Shown piece after piece: positions 7,731 through 14,161 of a DNA stretch of 64,000 bases. A program made the position numbers and the translations under genes. The notes beneath the pieces are model-generated. The model was not told the DNA's origin. It saw only the letters and a list, made by a program, of their open reading frames with translations, and searched no databases. The stretch lies in contig NZ_SODV01000001.1 in the NCBI RefSeq assembly GCF_004366355.1, positions 434,001-498,000 of the forward strand. Direction: 5' to 3'. The stretch is from Dinghuibacter silviterrae. Lineage in GTDB: Bacteria > Bacteroidota > Bacteroidia > Chitinophagales > Chitinophagaceae. The number at the start of each line of letters is the position of its first letter. Positions within the stretch are counted from its first letter, which is position 1.

Positions 7731-7988
7731 ATGGTTACAGACTATCGTTATCGCTACGTCAAAAGTGTTTGGGGCGCAGGCGACCTGACTTCTTTTTCCC
7801 GCATATTCGAAATCATACCGAAATCCATTGTTTCGGACGACATGGGAATGCATTACCACAGTTTCGCCAATAAAGTAACCCGGCCGGAGCTTCTGAATGT
7901 GAAACAATTGATGAAGCTGTCCCACCTAACGGGGATTCCACTGGCATCGCTTGTCGAACTTGTCGCCAATGACATCAATTCAAAGTGA
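7731..7988 (+). CDS. Small HTH-like protein, paralogue of the gene at 19494-19766
   Basis: The 85-residue protein aligns end to end with the 90-residue product at 19494-19766. Shared are Arg-Tyr near the start, Lys-Ser, Ser-Phe, Ile-Phe-Glu-x-Ile-Pro-Lys, Val-Ser-x-Asp-Met-Gly-Met-x-Tyr, a Lys-Val-x-x-Pro turn and a Leu-rich end. The region from Val-Ser to the end resembles a lambda-repressor-type five-helix HTH (short helix, turn, recognition helix with Tyr-x-x-Phe, then helices with a Leu pattern). It probably binds DNA or a partner regulator. I do not recognise a named family. It has a clear promoter at 7640-7667, and the HAD gene follows with its own promoter. Confidence 0.75.
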   Translation: MVTDYRYRYVKSVWGAGDLTSFSRIFEIIPKSIVSDDMGMHYHSFANKVTRPELLNVKQLMKLSHLTGIPLASLVELVANDINSK

Positions 7989-8009
7989 CGCCCCCTCCCC
8001 ATAATCCCG

Positions 8010-8017
8010 TACCTTTG
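8010..8017 (+). promoter_or_regulatory. -7 promoter element of the HAD hydrolase gene
   Basis: TACCTTTG ends 5 bases before the ATG at 8023. The transcript would start at or within a few bases of the start codon. Confidence 0.65.
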
Positions 8018-8022
8018 CGGCC

Positions 8023-8640
8023 ATGGAAATTTCCACCCCCTCCCGGTACGAGCAGCTCTGCGAACTGACCTCCGGGGACTTCCAGGCCTTCCTCTACGAC
8101 TGTGACGGTACCCTGGCCGACAATATGAAAGCCCACACCTCCGCCTATGTGGAAGTGGCCCGTACCCAATACGACATCGACCTCGACGGTACGATCATCG
8201 ACGAGCTGGCCGGCTGGCCTACGGTACAGGTTTGCGAGGAAATCGGCAGGCGCTACAACAAGGTCTTCGACCCCACCCAGTTCGCCTCGGCCAAATCCCA
8301 GCTTTTCTACGACAAATACATACAGGAAACAAAACCGGTTGATTTCGTACTCCGCCACCTCATCAACCACGTCGGCCGGGTAAAAATCGGTGTGGTATCG
8401 GGCGGCCGCAGGACAACGGTGACCCGTACCCTGACGATACTAAACATCATCGACCTCGTTGACGTGATGGTTTGCGCCGGTGAGACGGAAAGAGGAAAAC
8501 CCTACCCCGATCCCTTCCTGAAAGCAGCGGAAGAATTGGGTGTAGACCCTACACGCTGTATGGTTTTCGAAGATGGGGACGCCGGCGTGCAATCCGCGAT
8601 CGCAGCGGGGATGAAGTGGGTAAGGGTGGACAAGCTTTAA
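8023..8640 (+). CDS. HAD-superfamily hydrolase (beta-phosphoglucomutase-like)
   Basis: The 205-residue protein has all four HAD motifs: Asp-x-Asp-Gly-Thr near residue 27 (nucleophile Asp), Val-Ser-Gly-Gly-Arg-Arg near 125-130, Lys-Pro-Tyr-Pro-Asp near 162, and Phe-Glu-Asp-Gly-Asp-Ala-Gly-Val near 185. The helical cap between motifs I and II makes it subfamily I, like phosphoglycolate phosphatase, beta-phosphoglucomutase or fructose-1-phosphatase (YqaB). The substrate is a small phosphate ester that I cannot name. Its stop codon overlaps that of the convergent membrane protein gene by 4 bases (TTAA). Confidence 0.9.
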   Translation: MEISTPSRYEQLCELTSGDFQAFLYDCDGTLADNMKAHTSAYVEVARTQYDIDLDGTIIDELAGWPTVQVCEEIGRRYNKVFDPTQFASAKSQLFYDKYIQETKPVDFVLRHLINHVGRVKIGVVSGGRRTTVTRTLTILNIIDLVDVMVCAGETERGKPYPDPFLKAAEELGVDPTRCMVFEDGDAGVQSAIAAGMKWVRVDKL

Positions 8641-9197
8641 ATCTGTTCGTCAAAAATCTTATTGATCCTCGGCTGAAGCACCCAAACCCCGACGATAAAA
8701 AACACCATCAAGAAAAAGTCGCCGATGTAATCACTGGACCTGGCAGGTTTTTGCAGCTCCACCGACCTTAGCGCTTTAGCAGCAAAATAGAATACAAAAA
8801 GAGTACAAATTGCAGCCAGAAAATGAAAGGGAAAGATCACGAGGAATGCCAGGGGATTGGTGTCCCCGTTAGAAATCAACATACCTCGAAAAAAGAGGGG
8901 TGCCCACACAGCAGCAAAAAACAGGACGTACAAACAGGGATAAATAGCACAGAAACCGAATAGCCCTCTACTTAAACGGACTTTACCAGGGAGGTTCCGG
9001 TACAGTTTATTGCCAACTATAAAAAACCAGCAGTATTGGACAATATTGACGAGCACCATCGGTAAGAAAAACCAGGGCAACAGCTCGAATCGTTTAAAAA
9101 TGATCATTGCCGCAACCAATATGGCAAATGAAATAAACGCCGGCCCAACGACTAGTACAAAAATCTGCCAATGCTTCGCCCTGAGAAAAAAGCTCAT
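8637..9197 (-). CDS. Hypothetical multi-pass membrane protein
   Basis: The 186-residue protein has about five hydrophobic segments (near residues 10-33, 40-62, 80-104, 113-142 and 157-175) joined by short, positively charged loops. No conserved catalytic or transport motif is seen. It is the last gene of a tightly coupled minus-strand operon: each junction is an ATGA overlap, with the 74-residue gene upstream and the sigma-like fragment before that. Such coupling suggests the membrane protein acts with those two, for example as a sequestering or sensing partner; this is inference only. Confidence 0.7.
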   Translation of the reverse strand: MSFFLRAKHWQIFVLVVGPAFISFAILVAAMIIFKRFELLPWFFLPMVLVNIVQYCWFFIVGNKLYRNLPGKVRLSRGLFGFCAIYPCLYVLFFAAVWAPLFFRGMLISNGDTNPLAFLVIFPFHFLAAICTLFVFYFAAKALRSVELQKPARSSDYIGDFFLMVFFIVGVWVLQPRINKIFDEQI

Positions 9198-9418
9198 ATC
9201 CTGGTTTTCTCACAATATACCCCATAAGCCGCATCAATCAGCCTCCCTAACGCCTCATACCCGGCCAGCAGTTCCTTCCGCCCGAATTCTCCCAGGTCTT
9301 CGTCCGCAGAGCAATGCGCATGGCAGTACATATCCCACAAAATTGCCCTGGCCTGTTCGGGAGTATAGCTGCCAAAGAACCCGGCCAACACCGCCCCGGG
9401 GTTTTCCAAACGCTTCAT
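9194..9418 (-). CDS. Hypothetical 74-residue protein in a coupled operon
   Basis: A small soluble protein with a helix-rich composition and three Cys residues (Cys-His-Ala-His-Cys in the middle and one near the C-terminus). The His/Cys cluster might bind a metal. It overlaps both neighbours by ATGA, so its synthesis is coupled to the sigma-like fragment upstream and the membrane protein downstream. The family is not recognised. Confidence 0.65.
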   Translation of the reverse strand: MKRLENPGAVLAGFFGSYTPEQARAILWDMYCHAHCSADEDLGEFGRKELLAGYEALGRLIDAAYGVYCEKTRI

Positions 9419-9738
9419 ACCATTTCTTTTATTGTGGGTAACATGGAAACATACCGCTGATACTTTGCATAGATCAGCTTGAAAAAGTAAGACCGGAGAG
9501 AGCCCCTGGCCGTCATCCCTGATGCGTGGTTCCAGGCATGGGTAAATAGTTCCAGGACATATTGATCGGCCACGGTTTCGTCCCGATGAAGCGTGAGCGC
9601 CATCATATAGACAAAAGAATAATAGCGTTCGATCAACTCCCTGTAAGCCAGTAAGTCTTTTCGTTGTAGCCTTTTGATCAGGTCAAGGTCAGCAGCGATT
9701 TCCCCAGGGACACACGGTTCCAAATCGATAGCGTGCAT
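9415..9738 (-). CDS. Sigma-70 region 2-like protein lacking region 4
   Basis: This 107-residue protein matches the ECF sigma region 2 pattern: an Asp-Leu-x-x-Ile-Lys-Arg-Leu-Gln-Arg-Lys-Asp start, Ala-Tyr-Arg-Glu-Leu-Ile-Glu-Arg-Tyr-Tyr (helix 2.1), Val-Ala-Asp-Gln-Tyr-Val-Leu-Glu-Leu-Phe (2.2) and Ala-Trp-Asn-His (2.3-like). It then stops where region 4 should begin. An intact ECF sigma is about 170-200 residues, so this one lacks -35 recognition. It might be a decoy, an anti-sigma-like binder of the polymerase clamp, or a remnant. It heads an ATGA-coupled operon and has a palindrome upstream at 9779-9796. Confidence 0.65.
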   Translation of the reverse strand: MHAIDLEPCVPGEIAADLDLIKRLQRKDLLAYRELIERYYSFVYMMALTLHRDETVADQYVLELFTHAWNHASGMTARGSLRSYFFKLIYAKYQRYVSMLPTIKEMV

Positions 9739-9778
9739 GATGCAAGTCTCCCCTTAAAGATAAGGTGATTTCCCGAGT

Positions 9779-9796
9779 GTACCTATATCTAGGTAC
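9779..9796. promoter_or_regulatory. Operator-like palindrome between sigma-like and XRE genes
   Basis: GTACCTA and TAGGTAC, 7-bp arms around TATC, lie between two divergent genes. It is 16 bases upstream of a near-consensus -7 (minus-strand TATCTTTA at 9755-9762) of the sigma-like operon. The XRE protein encoded at 9841 is the likely binder. Confidence 0.6.
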
Positions 9797-9840
9797 ATCT
9801 TTTTTGCAAAAAAGAGCAACCTTCCCGTTAAATCTGTCTC

Positions 9841-10071
9841 ATGGAGGAAAAAGATACCATCTGGCTGGGAAAGTTTGCCGCCCACCTGGCCGGTCTGATG
9901 GAAGCAAAGGGAATGAGCCAGCGCCGTCTGGCCACGCTGAGTGGCATCAGTCTCGGTAAAATCAACAAGGTGGTCCACGCCAAGGCCAACCTGACGTTGA
10001 CGACGCTTAGAAAACTTGCGGAAGGCCTTGACCTTCCCCCGTCAAAATTGTTGGATTTTGATGCGGAATAG
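9841..10071 (+). CDS. XRE-family HTH regulator
   Basis: The 76-residue protein is a single Cro/CI-type HTH: Leu-Met-Glu-Ala-Lys-Gly-Met-Ser-Gln-Arg-Arg-Leu-Ala (helices 1-2), then Ile-Ser-Leu-Gly-Lys-Ile-Asn-Lys-Val-Val (recognition helix) and a Thr-Leu-x-x-Leu-x-x-Leu-Ala-Glu-Gly-Leu tail. It has no sensor domain. It is divergent from the sigma-like operon with an 18-bp palindrome between them, so auto- and cross-regulation is likely. Convergent rnc ends two bases beyond its stop. Confidence 0.88.
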   Translation: MEEKDTIWLGKFAAHLAGLMEAKGMSQRRLATLSGISLGKINKVVHAKANLTLTTLRKLAEGLDLPPSKLLDFDAE

Positions 10072-10073
10072 GG

Positions 10074-10796
10074 TCACTCCACCTTATCGGCAAGCCCCAA
10101 TTTCTCCACCGCCACCTGCGCAGCAATCTGGCTGGCGTCTTTCTTATTGTAGCCCTTCCCTTCCGAGATGACGGCGCCATCGACGACAGCCGCTACGGTA
10201 AAGAGACGGCGTCCGTTTTCAAAACGTTCGTCTACGGTCTCGAATTCGAGGACCTTTCCGTTTTTGGACGCCCAACCGTACAGCTTATTCTTATGGTTGA
10301 TCTCCAGGTTTTCCAGTTCGTCGAGGAAGAAATAAGGCAGAATGACCCTTTTCATGATCCAGCGCTTGGTCCGGAGATACCCCAGGTCCAGGTATATGGC
10401 GCCTATGAGGGCTTCAAGCGTATTCCCGAATATCTGGGATATTTTCAAGGAATTATCGTGCTTGTTGTACAGGGTAATCTTTTTCAACCCCATCTTTAGC
10501 GCAACCTCATTGAGGATGGAGCGGTTCACCATCTTCGACCGCATTTCCGTAAGGAACCCTTCCCCCTTGTAGGGATACTTTTTGAATAAAAAGTCCCCCA
10601 CCACGGTGCTGAGGACAGCGTCTCCTAGGAATTCCAGTCGTTCGTTGTTTTGATCGCTGCCTTCCTTGATCGACCGGTGGCTCAGGGCTGTTTTATATAA
10701 AGGCAGGTGACGAGGCCTGAAACCCAATACGTTACGCAAATTCTTTTCAAACGCGGACCGTGCGGGAAATATGTGCCGTAGTAGAGAAAACTTCAC
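10074..10796 (-). CDS. rnc: Ribonuclease III
   Basis: At 240 residues this is a full-length RNase III. The catalytic signature Glu-Arg-Leu-Glu-Phe-Leu-Gly-Asp-Ala-Val-Leu lies near residue 52, with further acidic residues of the Mg2+ site around 125 (Glu-Ala-Leu-Ile-Gly-Ala). A double-stranded-RNA-binding domain fills residues ~165-235. It processes rRNA precursors and structured mRNAs. It starts 3 bases after fabF and so is the last gene of an acpP-fabF-rnc operon, a common order in bacteria. Confidence 0.96.
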   Translation of the reverse strand: MKFSLLRHIFPARSAFEKNLRNVLGFRPRHLPLYKTALSHRSIKEGSDQNNERLEFLGDAVLSTVVGDFLFKKYPYKGEGFLTEMRSKMVNRSILNEVALKMGLKKITLYNKHDNSLKISQIFGNTLEALIGAIYLDLGYLRTKRWIMKRVILPYFFLDELENLEINHKNKLYGWASKNGKVLEFETVDERFENGRRLFTVAAVVDGAVISEGKGYNKKDASQIAAQVAVEKLGLADKVE

Positions 10797-10799
10797 ACG

Positions 10800-12053
10800 T
10801 TAATCTACGAATTTTTTGACAATCACGGACGCATTGTGACCACCAAAACCAAAGGTATTGCTCAAGGCGGCATTCACCGGGCGTTCCTGGGCTTTGTTAA
10901 AGGTGAAATTCAGGCGGCTGTCAAGCTCCGGATCATCCGTAAAGTGATTGATCGTAGGCGGGACGATGTTGTGCTGCACACTCATGATGCAGGCAATCGC
11001 CTCGATGACACCGGCGGCACCGAGAAGATGGCCCGTCATAGATTTGGTGGAGCTGATGTTGAGTTGATAAGCGTGTTCCCCAAAGACCATTTGAATGGCC
11101 TTGGTTTCCGCCAGGTCGCCCAGCGGTGTGGACGTCCCGTGTACATTGATGTAGTCGATATCCGAAGGCTGCATACCGGCGTCCCGTAAGGCGGTGATCA
11201 TGACGTTCCTCGCCCCAAGCCCTTCGGGATGGGGGGCCGTCATATGATACGCATCCGCACTGGCGCCACCGCCCGCGATTTCGCAATAGATCTTCGCTCC
11301 CCTGGCTTTGGCATGCTCCAGTTCTTCCAACACGAGCACCCCGGCGCCTTCTCCCATGACAAATCCATCCCTGTCTTTGTCAAAGGGACGCGAAGCGGTT
11401 TTGGGGTCCTCGTTCCGTTCGCTGAGGGCCTTCATGGCGTTGAAACCACCCACTCCGGCCTCGCTGATAACGCTCTCACTTCCACCCGTCAGGATGATAT
11501 CCGCCCTACCCAGGCGAACTTCAGTGAACGCGGAAATAATAGCGTTCGTCGAGGACGCACACGCGGACACCACGGCAAAGTTGGGGCCCCTGAAACCATG
11601 GCGCATGGAGATATGACCCGCTGCAATATCCAGGATCATCTTTGGGATGAAAAAAGGATTGAAACGGGGTGTGCCGTCGCCTTTGGCAAATTCAGTGACT
11701 TCGTTCTGGAACGTGATCAGGCCCCCGATACCGCTTGCAAAAATAACACCTACCCTATCCGGGTTGACGGTGTCTTTGGAGATGCCTGCATCTGCAACCG
11801 CCTGGTCGCTGGCGATGATGGCCGTCTGGGTGAACCGGTCAAGCTTGCGTCCTTCTTTTTTATCCAGGAAGTTAAACGGATCAAAGTTTTTTAACTCGCA
11901 CCCGAACTTGGTCTTGAATTTAGAGACGTCAAAAGCCTTAATGAAATCGGCGCCCGATACACCATTGATCAAACCACTCCAGAAGTCAGGCACATTGTTG
12001 CCCAATGGGGTAAGGGCGCCCATTCCAGTAACAACTACTCTTTTTAATTCCAT
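10800..12053 (-). CDS. fabF: 3-oxoacyl-ACP synthase II
   Basis: The 417-residue condensing enzyme of fatty-acid elongation has the active-site Cys in Val-Ser-Ala-Cys-Ala (near residue 165) and the two catalytic histidines in Asn-Val-His-Gly-Thr-Ser-Thr (~305) and Thr-Gly-His-Leu-Leu-Gly-Ala-Ala-Gly (~340). A C-terminal Asn-Ser/Asn-Thr-Phe-Gly-Phe-Gly-Gly-His loop completes the fold. It condenses malonyl-ACP with acyl-ACP and uses the acyl carrier protein encoded 47 bases upstream. Confidence 0.97.
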   Translation of the reverse strand: MELKRVVVTGMGALTPLGNNVPDFWSGLINGVSGADFIKAFDVSKFKTKFGCELKNFDPFNFLDKKEGRKLDRFTQTAIIASDQAVADAGISKDTVNPDRVGVIFASGIGGLITFQNEVTEFAKGDGTPRFNPFFIPKMILDIAAGHISMRHGFRGPNFAVVSACASSTNAIISAFTEVRLGRADIILTGGSESVISEAGVGGFNAMKALSERNEDPKTASRPFDKDRDGFVMGEGAGVLVLEELEHAKARGAKIYCEIAGGGASADAYHMTAPHPEGLGARNVMITALRDAGMQPSDIDYINVHGTSTPLGDLAETKAIQMVFGEHAYQLNISSTKSMTGHLLGAAGVIEAIACIMSVQHNIVPPTINHFTDDPELDSRLNFTFNKAQERPVNAALSNTFGFGGHNASVIVKKFVD

Positions 12054-12100
12054 ATATGCAAGCCGGGAATTTGGTCCGCGTGGTGTAGTTGGATTAGTAA

Positions 12101-12337
12101 TTATTTGGCGTGTTCTTCCAAATAAGCAATTGCCTGGCCTACTGTGGTAATAGTTTCAGCTTGTTCGTCGGGAATGGAGATATTGAATTCTTTTTCGAAT
12201 TCCATGATCAATTCAACGGTGTCCAGAGAGTCGGCACCCAGGTCGTTCGTAAAGGACGCCTCCGGGTTAACCTCCGCCTCATCAACACCTAATTTGTCAA
12301 CAATGATTTTCTTTACTCTTGTTGCAATGTCTGACAT
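12101..12337 (-). CDS. acpP: Acyl carrier protein
   Basis: The 78-residue acidic protein has the 4'-phosphopantetheine site Gly-Ala-Asp-Ser-Leu-Asp near residue 38. It carries growing acyl chains for FabF, encoded next in the operon. Length and sequence are standard. Confidence 0.97.
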   Translation of the reverse strand: MSDIATRVKKIIVDKLGVDEAEVNPEASFTNDLGADSLDTVELIMEFEKEFNISIPDEQAETITTVGQAIAYLEEHAK

Positions 12338-12362
12338 GATAGTAAAATTTAGTTACTGGGTG

Positions 12363-12370
12363 CAAAAATA
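12363..12370 (-). promoter_or_regulatory. -7 promoter element of the acpP-fabF-rnc operon
   Basis: Minus-strand TATTTTTG, 25 bases upstream of the acpP start codon. Confidence 0.7.
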
Positions 12371-12479
12371 GAATTTTTGAGTTAATAACCATACGGACCG
12401 CAAGTTTTCCCAAAAAATGCCACATTAAAGCGAAGTGGCTGAAAATCGGTACCTTCACACCCCCCAAATCGGGCGCAGC

Positions 12480-12911
12480 ATGGCACTTCGCATCATCGAA
12501 CACGGCTCCGGTGACTACCGCCAAATGGTCGAGCTCCGGGATGAAATCCTAAGGAGACCCCTGGGACTAACTTTTTCAAAAGAAGAGCTGGCCGCCGAGG
12601 TCAAAGACATATTGGTCGCCGCGTTCGAAGAAGAACAGTTGGTAGCCTGCTGCCTGCTGTCCCCACAAAACAAAGATATTGTTCGTCTCCGACAAATGGC
12701 CGTCAGCAGCGAAGTACAGGGCAAAGGTGTGGGCAAGGCCCTCATTCTTTTTGCCGAAACCGTTTCCCGGGATCACGGTTTTATAAAGATCACCATGCAT
12801 GCCCGGGCTACCGCCGTCGGTTTCTACGAAAAAATGGGATACAAGATAAGCGGACCCGAATTCGTGGAAGTAACCCTGCCGCATTATATAATGGAGAAGC
12901 CCTTGCTCTAG
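12480..12911 (+). CDS. GNAT-family N-acetyltransferase
   Basis: The 143-residue protein has the GNAT fold. The acetyl-CoA motif A (Arg-Gln-Met-Ala-Val-x5-Gly-x-Gly-Val-Gly-Lys-Ala) lies near residues 72-90, with a C-terminal Ala-x-x-Phe-Tyr-Glu-Lys-Met-Gly-Tyr motif B. The substrate amine is unknown; the layout is close to the ElaA/YjdJ type. The ATG at 12480 is used; an in-frame GTG lies further upstream at 12435. The stop codon overlaps that of the convergent YcxB-like gene in CTAG. Confidence 0.88.
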   Translation: MALRIIEHGSGDYRQMVELRDEILRRPLGLTFSKEELAAEVKDILVAAFEEEQLVACCLLSPQNKDIVRLRQMAVSSEVQGKGVGKALILFAETVSRDHGFIKITMHARATAVGFYEKMGYKISGPEFVEVTLPHYIMEKPLL

Positions 12912-13384
12912 GCTTTCTTTATATTCTCCCTCAAAATCGCCCTCGCATCCGCAAGGCCCTCCCCAAAAGCCGACTTGGGCAACAGAAAGAAAGACCGGCT
13001 GTCAAAATATAAATGGAAGAAATGGGGCGTTTCCAGGTAGTTGCTAAATTCCCTCCAGGACCATGACCGCCCCGTCCCCTTTGAGGTGCTGAGAAAAAAA
13101 TGCTGTGGCTCCAATGCGGCCGTGAAATGATCCTTAAAGGTCCTTTCTTTCCGGTATATCGAATAGGGTAGGAAAAACCATAAAGCCCCCATGAGGCACA
13201 TCCATAGTACGGAGCTCAGCAGAAAGGCGAGGGGCAGGATCCGGTGCAGGTAAAAAAGGATGGCTGCAAAAATTGCAAAGACGTTGACAAGGATCACGAG
13301 CAGCCTGATCTCCCTTTTGGTAAGAAAATGATACCGCAGGGCCTGGATCACCTGACCTTTATTATAAGAGAATTCCACTTGCAT
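12908..13384 (-). CDS. YcxB-like membrane protein
   Basis: The 158-residue protein has two adjacent hydrophobic segments (about residues 27-48 and 52-75), followed by a ~75-residue cytoplasmic domain with Trp-Ser-Trp-Arg-Glu-Phe and a His-Phe-His-Leu-Tyr-Phe strand. This order, with a short N-terminal stretch, is that of the YcxB-like family, whose function is not known. It is convergent with the GNAT gene. Confidence 0.7.
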   Translation of the reverse strand: MQVEFSYNKGQVIQALRYHFLTKREIRLLVILVNVFAIFAAILFYLHRILPLAFLLSSVLWMCLMGALWFFLPYSIYRKERTFKDHFTAALEPQHFFLSTSKGTGRSWSWREFSNYLETPHFFHLYFDSRSFFLLPKSAFGEGLADARAILRENIKKA

Positions 13385-13449
13385 ATTGCTAAGGTCACCT
13401 TAATTCCCTAATAATCAACAAAGCCATTTATTTAACATTCTCTTAACAC

Positions 13450-13482
13450 TTAAACAAACGTTTAATTTAAACACGTGTTTAA
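13450..13482. promoter_or_regulatory. Double TetR-type operator
   Basis: TTAAACACGTGTTTAA (13467-13482) is a perfect 16-bp palindrome that overlaps the -7 element by 3 bases. A near-copy, TTAAACAAACGTTTAA (13450-13465), lies directly upstream, with centres 17 bp apart. The TetR gene begins 27 bases further on, so autorepression is the simplest reading. Confidence 0.8.
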
Positions 13483-13487
13483 CTTTG
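13480..13487 (+). promoter_or_regulatory. -7 promoter element of the TetR-efflux operon
   Basis: TAACTTTG, 22 bases upstream of the tetR-like start codon and partly inside the operator palindrome. Confidence 0.75.
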
Positions 13488-13509
13488 CATCCGATATACA
13501 AATTTTCTT

Positions 13510-14130
13510 ATGGACAAACGAACGCTGATACTCAGTGCGGCAGAAAAACTCTTCGGAGAGAAGGGGTTCGAGGGGACAACCGTAAGGGATATTGCACACT
13601 CGGCCGGGGTCAATCTGGCCATGATATCGTACTATTTCGGGTCGAAAGAGAAGTTGTTCGAGGCGCTTGTAGAATACCGGTCCGGATACACCACAGGTGT
13701 GCTGGAGGAACTGGCCCAGGACGAACACCTGGAGCCGATGCAAAAAATGTATAAACTCATCGACTTCTATGTGGAAAGGATCCTGTCCAATTTTCAGTTC
13801 CATAATATTATTTCCCGGCAATTCTCCACGCTCCAGTCAACCGACCTGAAGGAGGCGCTGATGCGGATGAAGGCAAAAAACCTGGAACAGATCGAAAAGA
13901 TCATGGCGGACGGGCAGAAAAAGGGCGTTTTCCGGAAGGTGGACCTGGAATTAACCCTGGCCAGCATTATCGGGACTATTTCCCAATTGACGCTGTCCAA
14001 GGAATGGTACTGCCGGATCCTCGGTATCCTCTCCCCCGACCCGAACGACTTTTCCCCCGAGCTGGTCACCCGGCTCAAAAATCACCTGAAAGACATGGTG
14101 ACCGCCCACTTACGTGTACCCCAATCATAG
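13510..14130 (+). CDS. TetR/AcrR-family repressor of the efflux operon
   Basis: The 206-residue protein has an N-terminal TetR HTH: Ile-Leu-Ser-Ala-Ala-Glu-Lys-Leu-Phe-Gly-Glu-Lys-Gly-Phe, then Thr-Val-Arg-Asp-Ile-Ala and Val-Asn-Leu-Ala-Met-Ile-Ser-Tyr-Tyr-Phe-Gly-Ser-Lys, residues ~8-48. The rest is the helical ligand-binding domain. It is the first gene of a four-gene run (tetR-tolC-hlyD-MFS) with 12-31-base gaps. A double operator at 13450-13482 implies that it represses the whole run until a drug-like ligand binds. Confidence 0.93.
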   Translation: MDKRTLILSAAEKLFGEKGFEGTTVRDIAHSAGVNLAMISYYFGSKEKLFEALVEYRSGYTTGVLEELAQDEHLEPMQKMYKLIDFYVERILSNFQFHNIISRQFSTLQSTDLKEALMRMKAKNLEQIEKIMADGQKKGVFRKVDLELTLASIIGTISQLTLSKEWYCRILGILSPDPNDFSPELVTRLKNHLKDMVTAHLRVPQS

Positions 14131-14161
14131 AACACATTAAAATAATAGAAACCTGGTTTAT

